In this document: piece by piece, positions 14,675 to 22,201 of the stretch
Numbering within the stretch: the first letter of the stretch is position 1
Layout of the letters: every line of letters begins with the position of its first letter
DNA from: an uncultured Sneathia sp.
GTDB lineage: Bacteria; Fusobacteriota; Fusobacteriia; Fusobacteriales; Leptotrichiaceae
Reading direction: 5' to 3'
Assembly: GCA_902494065.1 (NCBI GenBank)
Contig: CABURZ010000008.1
Location: 1 to 27,601, forward strand
Length of the DNA stretch: 27,601 nt
The notes under the pieces: model-generated
What the model was told of the DNA's origin: nothing
The model's database searches: none
Seen by the model: only the letters and a program-made list of their open reading frames with translations
Position numbers and translations under genes: made by a program

Positions 14675-15835
14675 TTAATAAATAGGTTCAACATGTAGTG
14701 TTACCCTTTTTATATTTTCATTTTTTTGTCTTACTAAAAGACTTACATCTTCGGCTAATTCGTGAGATTTTTCAACTGTTAAATCTTTATTAACCCGAAC
14801 ATCAGCATAAATATATATATTATGGCTTGATCTTAGCATGTATAGATCGTGTACATAATGGATATTTTTGTTTGATAAAAGGATTTCACGTACAATTTCT
14901 AAAATTTCTTCATCTTGTGTATCTATTAGTAAAGTAGAATTTTCTATTATTATCTTTAATCCTTGATATATAATATATAAATTTAAAATTATTGCAAGAA
15001 TTGTATCAAATTTTTTTGAAAAATATATGGACAAAACAGTACCAATTAAAACAGAAATTGATAAAAGTATATCCGATAGATAATCTTGTATAATAGTTTT
15101 AAGTAAGGTATTATTGTATTTTGTTGCAAGATGTTTAATAAAATAGTATTGAAATATTTTTAAAAGTATAAACATTATTGTAAATGTGTATATTAGTAAA
15201 GAATTTTTACCAAAATTAATCACATAAGTTGTAATAAACATTTCTTTTATACAATTTATTAATGCACCAAATGAAGATATTATCATTATGGTACCTATTA
15301 ATAAGCTAAATATAGATTCAATTTTTCCATATCCAAAAGGTCTTCTTTCATCTTCAGGTGAATTTGAAATATTGCAACCTATAACTACAAGTAAATTAGT
15401 TATACAATCTGCACTTGAATTAATCCCATCAGCTAATATACTAGAAAGGTTAAAAAAAGTACCTACAAATATTTTACCTATTGATAAGAAAAGATTTATT
15501 AAAAAAGATATTAAACTTGCATTAAAAATGTTTTTTTCTTGCCTTTTTTGTTCTTGTAGCCCAGAGTATATTAAATTATTTTCTTTTAATTTAAAACCTT
15601 CTTTAATTAGTAAATTGTAGCATGCTTTATTAAAATTTGAAACGACTAATTCATCATATCCTAATTTTTTTACATGTTCTATACAAAATGAAATTAAATT
15701 TTTGCCAAAACTTATATATCTTTTTTCTTTGATAATAAAGATTTCAGTTATATTATTTTTATCTAATTTAACATGTCCAATAATTTCATTTCTATATTTA
15801 AGCTTTATATACTCATTATCAAAAATATATTCCAT
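14675..15835 (-). CDS. CDF cation exporter with N-terminal acetyltransferase-like domain
   Basis: 386 aa. Residues ~1-92 resemble the C-terminal half of a GNAT acetyltransferase (ISFGKNLISFCIEHVKKLGYDEL, then NKACYNLLIKEGFKLKEN, the 'neighbour, Y, EGF' pattern). From ~105 onward the protein is a six-helix cation diffusion facilitator, exporting divalent metal in exchange for protons, with a cytoplasmic C-terminal domain. The membrane metal site reads Asn139/Asp143 in ADGINSSADC and Asp251/Asp255 in QDYLSD. Lack of histidine there is typical of manganese or iron exporters (MntE-like) rather than zinc carriers. Start: the ATG at 15835 has GGAGG just upstream. An in-frame ATG at 15862 would read through that ribosome binding site. 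The gene begins 38 bases after the SRP RNA T tract, and the U32 gene follows. Confidence 0.8.
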   Translation of the reverse strand: MEYIFDNEYIKLKYRNEIIGHVKLDKNNITEIFIIKEKRYISFGKNLISFCIEHVKKLGYDELVVSNFNKACYNLLIKEGFKLKENNLIYSGLQEQKRQEKNIFNASLISFLINLFLSIGKIFVGTFFNLSSILADGINSSADCITNLLVVIGCNISNSPEDERRPFGYGKIESIFSLLIGTIMIISSFGALINCIKEMFITTYVINFGKNSLLIYTFTIMFILLKIFQYYFIKHLATKYNNTLLKTIIQDYLSDILLSISVLIGTVLSIYFSKKFDTILAIILNLYIIYQGLKIIIENSTLLIDTQDEEILEIVREILLSNKNIHYVHDLYMLRSSHNIYIYADVRVNKDLTVEKSHELAEDVSLLVRQKNENIKRVTLHVEPIY

Positions 15836-15872
15836 AATACCTCCATAAAAAAAGTCATACATTAGAAAGTCG

Positions 15873-16119
15873 AAAAAACTCTAACATCCGTGTCAATATA
15901 CTCTAGCTCAAATCTAGCTACCCTATAAACCTAGAAATCTAAACTTAATGCTGCTTCGTTCCCAACCTGACATAGTTCGCCTAATTTCTACCAAATAGGA
16001 CTACATTCTCAACACCTTTATATACGGCGTAATATTAAAATTATCCTCAAATCTAATATGGCTTCCACTAAAGCGGATTGTGGATACAGGGCACCGCTAG
16101 CTCCCCAGCTTGTATGACC
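15873..16119 (-). ncRNA. ffs: signal recognition particle RNA, large bacterial form
   Basis: Read on the minus strand, the region opens with AAGCTGGGGAGCTAGCGGTGC (Alu-type 5' domain, followed by CCCTGTATCCACAATCCGCT), as in the large SRP RNA of Firmicutes. The Ffh-binding hairpin is CAGGTTGGGAACGAAGCAG (15969-15951), keeping the GGAA tetraloop and the asymmetric AGCAG side. The base pairs next to the loop differ from the common TCC/GGA but remain complementary (TTG with CGA, one G-U), which supports a real structured RNA. The 3' end is set by a run of six T (15878-15873), giving about 247 nt. The exact ends are estimated from the promoter and the T tract. It targets membrane and secretory proteins with Ffh. 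Confidence 0.93.
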
Positions 16120-16125
16120 ATGTAA

Positions 16126-16154
16126 ATAATAACATTATTTTATAAAAATTGCAA
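16126..16154 (-). promoter_or_regulatory. ffs promoter with extended -10
   Basis: On the minus strand, TTGCAA (16154-16149), a 17-base spacer and TATTAT (16131-16126), with TG one base before the -10. The predicted start near 16119 agrees with the 5' end of the SRP RNA. Confidence 0.7.
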
Positions 16155-16178
16155 TGTATTATACCATTTTTTTTATTT

Positions 16179-16208
16179 TTGCAAATTCAAACCTAAATAT
16201 GATATAAT
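16179..16208 (+). promoter_or_regulatory. lepB promoter with extended -10
   Basis: TTGCAA (16179-16184), an 18-base spacer and TATAAT (16203-16208), with TG at 16200-16201. It is divergent from the ffs promoter and its -35 hexamer is identical. The two promoters are separated by only about 25 bases. The lepB ribosome binding site GGAGGA lies at 16221-16226. Confidence 0.7.
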
Positions 16209-16230
16209 AAATAAAAAAACGGAGGAAGAA

Positions 16231-17496
16231 ATGATAGATAAAATTTTATGGATAATTTTCTATATTTTAACAGCATTTTTGATTATTTCTTACATATTTG
16301 CAGAAAGAAAAGTTACGGATATACTAAATAGTTTAGCAGATAAAGTTTCAAATAAAATTATTTTGAAAAAGGATGTAAAACATGATGTAATAATAGGATT
16401 AAATATATTAGCCATACTTTCTATGTTGGGTATATTTATATTTTTTGTAAATAAATCAAATAATGATATATTACCACTTAGAGTATTTAGTATGTATGTA
16501 GCTGTTGCTATAAACATATTGCTATTAGTAACTAATAAAAGAAAAGATCTTTTATTAATATTTAATATAGTTTGTATAACAATATTAACAAATATGGTAG
16601 GTATATACGATAAAGAATTTAAATTAAGTATAATTTCTACGATGCCATTTATACTAATATCTATATATCTAGAAAAGGAAAAAATGGTAAAGAGTATACG
16701 TGCAATATTTAATGGTATCTACTTAATTGCTTTGGTAATAATTTTACAAACATACTATTTTGGAAACTATTTTATACCAACTCCATCAATGGAACCAACT
16801 ATAATGGTTAAAGACAGAATATTTTCTAATAATGCTATATACAACTTTAAAGCACCTAAGCTAAACGATATTATTTCTTTTATAGAGCCTTTAAATAATG
16901 AAACTATGTATACTAAAAGAATAACTGGTATTGCAGGTACTGTATTTAAAGTTGATAATGACAGAATTTATAGTAATAATAAAAAGATAAGTGAGAGATA
17001 TTACAGTACTGGTAGAGATTCAATATATCAATTATTGGGATTAAAGGAAATATATATACCTAAAAAAGGAGATTTAGTTAAAATAGTTAAGGTAATAGAG
17101 TTTGATTCTGTTAATTCTAAAATAAATGTATTAGAGCCACAAGATTTCTTAAAACAATCAAAAGGGCAAGATTATAAAAAAATAGTAGGATTTTATAACA
17201 GTCTTCAAGATGCAACTATATTAAAAAGATATACATTTGTAATGCAAGCACAAGGTCATGATGAATTGATGCTACCTATATTAGATTTCAAATATGATAA
17301 AGCTAAGTTTGAAAAATTATTGAGTGGAGAATATATTAAACTTAATGATGATTATTACATGGCTATGGGAGATAACACAGATAACAGTGAAGATTCAAGA
17401 TACTTTGGATATGTTAAAAAGAGTAGATTAGCAGGTAAATTGATATTTAGATGGATGCCATTAAATAGAATAGGATTTATAAAAGATGAATTTTGA
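16231..17496 (+). CDS. lepB: signal peptidase I with extended membrane N-terminus
   Basis: 421 aa membrane protease that cleaves signal peptides from exported proteins. The serine/lysine dyad is visible: Ser186 in IPTPSMEPT and Lys229 in MYTKRITG. The conserved GDNTDNSEDSR box is at 380-390. The protein is large for this family (often 170-320 aa). The extra length comes from an N-terminal part with several hydrophobic segments (about residues 5-23, 53-73, 85-101, 107-124, 135-147 and 160-178) and a long insert between the Lys box and the final box (about 245-375). Start ATG 16231 with GGAGGA upstream. It overlaps the next gene by 11 bases. Proximity to the SRP RNA gene groups two protein-export functions, though they are transcribed divergently. 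Confidence 0.93.
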   Translation: MIDKILWIIFYILTAFLIISYIFAERKVTDILNSLADKVSNKIILKKDVKHDVIIGLNILAILSMLGIFIFFVNKSNNDILPLRVFSMYVAVAINILLLVTNKRKDLLLIFNIVCITILTNMVGIYDKEFKLSIISTMPFILISIYLEKEKMVKSIRAIFNGIYLIALVIILQTYYFGNYFIPTPSMEPTIMVKDRIFSNNAIYNFKAPKLNDIISFIEPLNNETMYTKRITGIAGTVFKVDNDRIYSNNKKISERYYSTGRDSIYQLLGLKEIYIPKKGDLVKIVKVIEFDSVNSKINVLEPQDFLKQSKGQDYKKIVGFYNSLQDATILKRYTFVMQAQGHDELMLPILDFKYDKAKFEKLLSGEYIKLNDDYYMAMGDNTDNSEDSRYFGYVKKSRLAGKLIFRWMPLNRIGFIKDEF

Positions 17497-17866
17497 TATA
17501 ATTTCTAAAATTCATAATGAAAATTTTGAAAAAAAGCAAAATGCTAAGTTTTTTTCTAACATAAAAAATATATATAATATATATATTATAGAAAATTGTG
17601 CCTATTTAATATTAATTGATAGCATAGATGTGTACGAAATATTTGAAATAGCAGTATCTAAAGAATATCAAAGAAAAGGGTATGCAACTAAACTTTTAGA
17701 AATGCTTCCTACTGATAAAGAGATTTTTTTAGAAGTGAGAGAAGATAATTTTGCTGCAATAAAATTATATGAAAAATTTAAATTTTTAAAAATAGCACTA
17801 CGAAAAAATTATTATGGAGAAAAAAATGCAATAATTATGAAAAAAAGTCTTAACAAATATAAATAG
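17486..17866 (+). CDS. GNAT N-acetyltransferase, RimI-like
   Basis: 126 aa, one GNAT domain. The acetyl-CoA binding segment VSKEYQRKGYATKLLEML (about residues 57-74) and the later EVREDNFAAIKLYEKFKF segment match ribosomal-protein acetyltransferase RimI, which acetylates the N-terminus of S18 in E. coli. It is shorter than RimI (about 145 aa), with an abbreviated N-terminal part. The ATG lies inside the last codons of lepB, so translation is probably coupled. No terminator is evident before the insertion sequence that begins about 11 bases downstream. The substrate is uncertain because RimI-like proteins vary. Confidence 0.75.
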   Translation: MNFDIISKIHNENFEKKQNAKFFSNIKNIYNIYIIENCAYLILIDSIDVYEIFEIAVSKEYQRKGYATKLLEMLPTDKEIFLEVREDNFAAIKLYEKFKFLKIALRKNYYGEKNAIIMKKSLNKYK

Positions 17867-17877
17867 TTTAATATATA

Positions 17878-19197
17878 GGTACTTTGTAAATAAGGTGGGC
17901 AAGAAATGAAATAAAAAAATGGAAGACTTCCACAAAATATTGTATAATAAAAAAACCAACAACTATACAAAGGAGTCCCCCATATGAATAAGTATACCAC
18001 AAATAAAAAATATTTTGAATCAATTATATCAAAAAATGTATCAGATGTAGATATTTCTATCAATAGTGAAAATACTACAACACTTAATTCTTTTGAAGAT
18101 GATAAATATATAGACTTTGATATTAAATCAAATACTTCTAGTACAATATGTAAACACTGCAATAAATCAATAACTCGTTTTAAACAATATAGAATAACTT
18201 ATCTTCTATATGCACTATACAATTCTAAATCTGTCATGCTTAAAATGAGAAATAAACAATACTATTGTATGGATTGCAAAAAACATACTACTGAAAAATT
18301 ATTTGAAATTAAAGAATATGCAAGAAGTTCTAATAAGTTCTTAGAATCTATGCTAACTACATTACGTGAAACTGTAAGCTATAGTACAGTTGCAAGAATA
18401 TATAAAGTATCACCAAAATATGTAATAAATCACTTTGATAAACATTCTAATCAATTATCTATTAATAGAGAAAATGTAGAACATTTATCAATAGATGAGT
18501 TAAGATTTATGAACAAAAATGAAGCTAACTATCAATTCATCATTGTTAATACATATACCAAAGAAGTATTAGATATAATATCAGATAGAACACAAAAAAA
18601 TGTAAAAAAATTTTTAGAAACAAATTATTATGGAATAAAAACAGTTAGTCAAGATTTATGGAAACCCTATAAAAATGCTGTTTTAAGTATTTATGAAGAT
18701 GCAAAGATAGTACCTGATAGATTTCACATTGTACGACAATTTACATGGGCATTTTCAAGAGAACGAATACAATTACAAAAAGAACATGGAATAAAGACTA
18801 ATAAATGTTGGAAATTATTAACGATACGAGAATCAAAATTAGATGAAAAAGGGAAAGAAAAATTAGATAGAAAATTATCAGAATCAGAATATCTAAAAGT
18901 GATACATTTAGCTAAAGAAAAGGCATACGATACATTCAAAAAACAGACTTTAGAAGAATATAGAGAAAAGTTACAAATATTAAAAGAATATGTAGAATTA
19001 AACGATATAGTAGAGTTTAAAAGAGCATTAAATACAATAAAAAACTGGGAAGAAGATATAGAAAATATGTTTAGATATGATATATCAAATGGAATAGTAG
19101 AAAGAATAAATAGATTTATTAAACAATATAAGGATATATCATATGGATTTAAAAATTTAGAAAGATCAACAAAATTAGTTAAATATAGAGTGAATAA
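17878..19197 (+). mobile_element. ISL3-family insertion sequence, right end missing
   Basis: The left end is proposed at 17878, where GGTACTTTGTAAATAAGGTG resembles ISL3-type terminal repeats (GG-T/C-T-CTTTGT...). A TATAAT (17943-17948) and AAGGAG (17969-17974) precede the transposase. No full inverse copy of this end occurs downstream. Instead the transposase frame passes into an ABC permease sequence at about 19190-19200. So the element has lost the last codons of its transposase and its right terminal repeat, and should be immobile on its own. The target duplication cannot be checked for the same reason. Confidence 0.7.
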
Positions 19198-19483
19198 ATT
19201 AAAAATTTTAGGACTTATGATTTCAAATGCACTAGTTAGTTTATCAGGAGCCTTATTTACACAATATATACGTGTTATAGACTTATCATCTTCTGTTGGG
19301 ACTATGGTTATAGGATTAGCATCCATAATATTTGGGCTAGGAATGTTAAAAAAATCTAATGTAATTAACTATGTTTCCATCGTTATAGTTGGTTCTATCG
19401 TTTATTATATAGTTATTAACTTTGCACTAAATTCATCAAATATAACAGAAATAATATTTACAGCACTTAACTTTAGCGAATAA
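17984..19483 (+). pseudogene. hybrid frame: ISL3 transposase joined to ABC permease C-terminus
   Basis: 499 codons in one open frame. Residues 1-403 are an ISL3 transposase: zinc-finger cysteines 56/59 and 95/98, then the catalytic triad Asp171 (SIDELRF), Asp224 (SQDLWKPY) and Glu373 (NGIVERINRFIK). From about residue 405 the sequence becomes KILGLMISNALVSLSGALFTQY, then hydrophobic segments with VGTMVIGLASIIFG. This is the C-terminal third of a permease of the TrpXYZ-like ABC importer family (COG4120 type). About 200 N-terminal permease residues are absent. The ATPase gene that normally follows such a permease starts 39 bases downstream, confirming the origin of the fragment. A deletion joining the IS to the permease gene explains this best. 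The hybrid may be translated, but neither function is likely to be intact. Confidence 0.8.
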
Positions 19484-19521
19484 ACAATAGATAATGCTAA
19501 AAAGAAAAAGAAGGTGAAATA

Positions 19522-20316
19522 ATGCTAGAATTAAAAAATATTAATAAATCTTTTTATACTGAATTAGGACATTCAAAAACTGTTTTTGATAACTTAAATT
19601 TAACTGCAAATAAAGGTGAGTTTATTACAATCATAGGAAGTAATGGTGCAGGTAAATCTACACTACTTAATATTATAAACGGCAATGTTGAGGTAGATTC
19701 AGGTAATATATTTTTAAATGGTTTGGATATAACAGCTTTAAAGCCACATAAAAGATCTAAATGGATTTCACAAGTATATCAAGATCCTACATTTGGTACA
19801 TCGCCTTCTATGGTAGTTTTAGAAAATTTGTCTATGGCTATGAATAAAGGGAAAGCGTTTAATTTAAGTTTTGGACTTGATATTAAGCATATTGATTATT
19901 TTAATGAGCAATTGGCTGATTTAGGATTAGGACTTGAAAAACAATTATACACAAGAGTAGGTTCATTATCAGGAGGACGAAGACAATGTTTATCACTGTT
20001 AATGGCAACATTAAAAAAACCTGATATACTTTTATTAGATGAACATACAGCAGCTCTTGACCCTCAAACAAGTGAAATAATATTAGAAAAAACAAGAAAG
20101 ATAATTGAAAAGAATCATTTGATAGCATTTATGATAACACATAATATGCAAGATGCTATTAAATATGGAAATAGATTAATAATGTTTCATAAAGGTAAAA
20201 TAATATTTGATATTAAAGGGGAAGAAAAGGAAAATTTAACAGTAGAAAAATTATTAGATCTATTTAAAGAAAAAGAGGTTAAATTATCAGATTTATCTGA
20301 TAAGGATCTGTTTTAA
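19522..20316 (+). CDS. ABC transporter ATP-binding protein, TrpZ-like, orphaned
   Basis: 264 aa. Walker A GSNGAGKST (39-47), signature LSGGRRQ, Walker B DILLLDEHTAALDP and a switch His in MITHNMQDA are all intact. The DEHTAALDP form and the Q-loop region VYQDPTFGTSP are characteristic of the ATPases paired with COG4120 permeases and TrpX-type lipoprotein receptors (tryptophan or related solute importers). The start ATG 19522 follows AAGGTG. The permease in front survives only as a C-terminal fragment fused to a transposase, and no receptor gene is present in the window, so this ATPase has no visible partner. The gene itself shows no decay, which suggests the disruption is recent or that another locus supplies partners. 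Confidence 0.88.
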   Translation: MLELKNINKSFYTELGHSKTVFDNLNLTANKGEFITIIGSNGAGKSTLLNIINGNVEVDSGNIFLNGLDITALKPHKRSKWISQVYQDPTFGTSPSMVVLENLSMAMNKGKAFNLSFGLDIKHIDYFNEQLADLGLGLEKQLYTRVGSLSGGRRQCLSLLMATLKKPDILLLDEHTAALDPQTSEIILEKTRKIIEKNHLIAFMITHNMQDAIKYGNRLIMFHKGKIIFDIKGEEKENLTVEKLLDLFKEKEVKLSDLSDKDLF

Positions 20317-20324
20317 ATTTTCTC

Positions 20325-20353
20325 TTGAAAAATATATACAAGAGTGATATAAT
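20325..20353 (+). promoter_or_regulatory. promoter of the rimP-nusA-infB operon
   Basis: TTGAAA (20325-20330), a 17-base spacer and perfect TATAAT (20348-20353), with TG at 20345-20346 (extended -10). It is one of the best promoters in the window. The start would be near 20360, just ahead of the leader hairpin. Confidence 0.8.
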
Positions 20354-20367
20354 AAACTAACAACTTG

Positions 20368-20395
20368 GGAGTGGACATTTGTCCACTCTTTAATT
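20368..20395 (+). promoter_or_regulatory. leader hairpin of rimP, possible attenuator
   Basis: GAGTGGACA (20369-20377) pairs perfectly with TGTCCACTC (20380-20388) across a two-base (effectively tetraloop) gap, followed by TTTAATTT. It lies between the promoter and the rimP ribosome binding site. Similar GC-rich stems occur in rimP leaders of Firmicutes, where NusA-dependent attenuation has been suspected. Here the T run is interrupted by AA, so termination would be partial. Confidence 0.6.
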
Positions 20396-20414
20396 TAGTA
20401 AGGGAAGTGAAAGA

Positions 20415-20882
20415 TTGGAAGAGTTATTTAACAATTTACAAATACTATTAAGTGAGCATAATATAGAATTAGTAGACTTAGAATATGTAGTTGAAAATAG
20501 TAATAATTATTTACGTGTATACATTGAATCAAAGAATTCAAAAACTACACTTGATACTTGTGAATACGTAAGCAAGCTTATAGAAGATATTTGTGATAGT
20601 GTAATTCATGATAAATTTTATTTAGAAGTTTCAACACCTGGGCTAGAGCGTAATTTAAAAAAGCCTAGTGATTTTGAAAAGTATTTGGGATACAAGATAT
20701 TAGTTAAAACAAAAAATAATATATATGATAAAAAGAGTTTTACTGGTATACTTAAAGGATTTGAAAATGGAAATATTTTATTAGATGAATTTTTAATACC
20801 ATTTGAAAAAGTAAAATCAGCAAAAACTGTTTTTGAATTTGAAAAAGAATTAGAAATGGAGGATAAAAAAAATGAAAGCTAA
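20415..20882 (+). CDS. rimP: ribosome maturation factor RimP
   Basis: 155 aa, cytoplasmic, needed for 30S subunit maturation. The N-terminal half shows the family pattern ELVDLEYVVENSNNYLRVYIE and the STPGLERNLKKPSDFEKYLG block (about residues 75-95), and the C-terminal half is the SH3-like domain. The start is TTG 20415, with AGGGAAG (20401-20407) at normal distance. No ATG fits the conserved N-terminus. First gene of the translation operon. Its 3' end overlaps nusA by 11 bases, a coupling arrangement that repeats at the next junction. Confidence 0.92.
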   Translation: MEELFNNLQILLSEHNIELVDLEYVVENSNNYLRVYIESKNSKTTLDTCEYVSKLIEDICDSVIHDKFYLEVSTPGLERNLKKPSDFEKYLGYKILVKTKNNIYDKKSFTGILKGFENGNILLDEFLIPFEKVKSAKTVFEFEKELEMEDKKNES

Positions 20883-21951
20883 AGAACAGGGCATATTTTT
20901 AGCAGCATTAGATGAACTTGAAAAAGAAAAAGGATTAAAGAAAGATGAATTATTAAGTGCTATTGAAACAGCCCTACTTGCAGCATATAAGAGAAATTAT
21001 AAAGATGCTGAAAATGCTTATGTTGAAATAAATAAAGAAACAGGAGATGTTAAAGTAAAAGCAAAAAAAGAAGTTGTAGAAAAGGTAGATACTCCTGCAA
21101 CACAAATAAGTCTTGAAGAAGCGAAGATATATTCTAAAAGAGCAAAAATTGGTAGTGTAATTGACGTTGAAATAAATGCAGAACATTTCAAAAGAAATGC
21201 AATACAAAATGCAAAGCAAATAGTTATACAAAAGGTAAGAGAACATGAAAAATTGAATATATACAACAAATTTAAGCTATTAGAAGATAGTTTAGTTAAT
21301 GCGTTAGTTAAAAAGACAGATGAACAAGGTAACCTATATGTAGAAATCAATGGAATTGAAACAATTATACCTACAAGAAATTTAAATCCTAATGACAGTT
21401 TTGTACAAGGAGATATTATATCAGTTTATATAGGAACAGTTGAAGAAGGGACTAAATTTACTAAAGTTGATTTTTCAAGAAATTCTGAAAAATTTTTAGA
21501 AAAATTGTTTGAAAGAGAAATTCCTGAAATAGCAACTGGAGAAATTGTGATTAAATCTATAGCAAGAGAAGCTGGAAGTAGAAGTAAAGTTGCACTATAT
21601 TCAGATGATGTAAATCTTGATGTAAAAGGTGCTTGTATGGGTCCTAACAAAATGAGATTAGAAGCTATTTTGTCTGAGTTACAGGGTGAAAAAATAGATC
21701 TAATTATTTGGGATGAAGATACTAGAAATTACGTAAGTAGTGCATTAGCACCAGCAAGTGTTTTCTCAACTGAGATTGTTCAAGAAGGAGATGAAATAAT
21801 AGCTAGAATTTGTGTTGATAATTCTCAATTATCACTTGCTATAGGTAAAAAAGGTCAAAATTCAAGATTAGCATCTAAGTTGTGTAAAATTAAAATTGAT
21901 ATTAAAGGATTAAGTTTTGAAGAACAAGAGGCTATAATAAATGAAAATTAA
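20872..21951 (+). CDS. nusA: transcription elongation/termination factor NusA
   Basis: 359 aa RNA polymerase-binding factor controlling pausing, termination and antitermination. Domain order: N-terminal polymerase-binding domain (to about residue 125), S1 domain (about 130-200), then two KH domains (RIEAIL-type GPNKMRLEAIL region and the GXXG loop IGKKGQNSRLASKL near 325-338). It ends directly after KH2, lacking the acidic C-terminal repeats of proteobacterial NusA, as in most Gram-positive-like forms. The start ATG 20872 lies inside rimP, with GGAGG (20859-20863) upstream. It overlaps ylxR by 11 bases. Confidence 0.95.
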   Translation: MKAKEQGIFLAALDELEKEKGLKKDELLSAIETALLAAYKRNYKDAENAYVEINKETGDVKVKAKKEVVEKVDTPATQISLEEAKIYSKRAKIGSVIDVEINAEHFKRNAIQNAKQIVIQKVREHEKLNIYNKFKLLEDSLVNALVKKTDEQGNLYVEINGIETIIPTRNLNPNDSFVQGDIISVYIGTVEEGTKFTKVDFSRNSEKFLEKLFEREIPEIATGEIVIKSIAREAGSRSKVALYSDDVNLDVKGACMGPNKMRLEAILSELQGEKIDLIIWDEDTRNYVSSALAPASVFSTEIVQEGDEIIARICVDNSQLSLAIGKKGQNSRLASKLCKIKIDIKGLSFEEQEAIINEN

Positions 21952-22201
21952 AAAAGAACCTATTAGAACATGTGTTTATACTAAAATTAAAGCATATAAA
22001 AAAGATATGATAAGATTAGTTAAAAACGAAGATAATGTGTATGTGGTTGATAAAAATAAAAAAGCTCAAAAAAGAGGCATATACATTTATCCATGTGAAA
22101 AGATAATAGATGTAATTTTTAAAAATAAGAAATATAATATTTTAGAAGATGAAAAGAAAAAGATAATTGAAATGATAAAGGCAGGTGGCATGTATGAATA
22201 A
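21941..22201 (+). CDS. ylxR: YlxR-family RNA-binding protein (RnpM-like)
   Basis: 86 aa. The family signature RTCVYTKIKAYKKDMIRLVK is at residues ~9-28, and KRGIYIYPCEKII corresponds to the GRGAYVC region. B. subtilis YlxR (RnpM) binds RNase P RNA and modulates its activity. It normally sits between nusA and infB, as here. The ribosomal L7Ae-like gene ylxQ that often follows in Firmicutes is absent. The ATG lies within the last codons of nusA (11-base overlap) and the 3' end overlaps infB by eight bases. Confidence 0.88.
   Translation: MKIKKEPIRTCVYTKIKAYKKDMIRLVKNEDNVYVVDKNKKAQKRGIYIYPCEKIIDVIFKNKKYNILEDEKKKIIEMIKAGGMYE

Noticed and set aside
17921..17933. GGAAGACTTCC as a regulatory palindrome upstream of the transposase
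   Set aside because: A single short inverted repeat with almost no loop, unsupported by any second copy in the window.
17812..18162. 116-codon minus-strand frame across the IS left end
   Set aside because: It spans the acetyltransferase end, the IS boundary and the transposase start, so it cannot be a conserved gene, and it shows no recognisable motif.
19251..19261. CCTTATTTACA, an 11-base match to the inverse of the proposed IS left end
   Set aside because: It could be taken as the right terminal repeat, but it encodes the conserved permease residues ALFT within SGALFTQY, and permease sequence already starts about 50 bases earlier. The match does not extend, so it is more likely coincidence. 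It might still have served as a surrogate end for a one-sided event.
18724..19326. 200-codon open frame on the minus strand opposite the transposase
   Set aside because: It has no ribosome binding site and no family resemblance, and it lies opposite strongly supported coding sequence. It is open by composition only.
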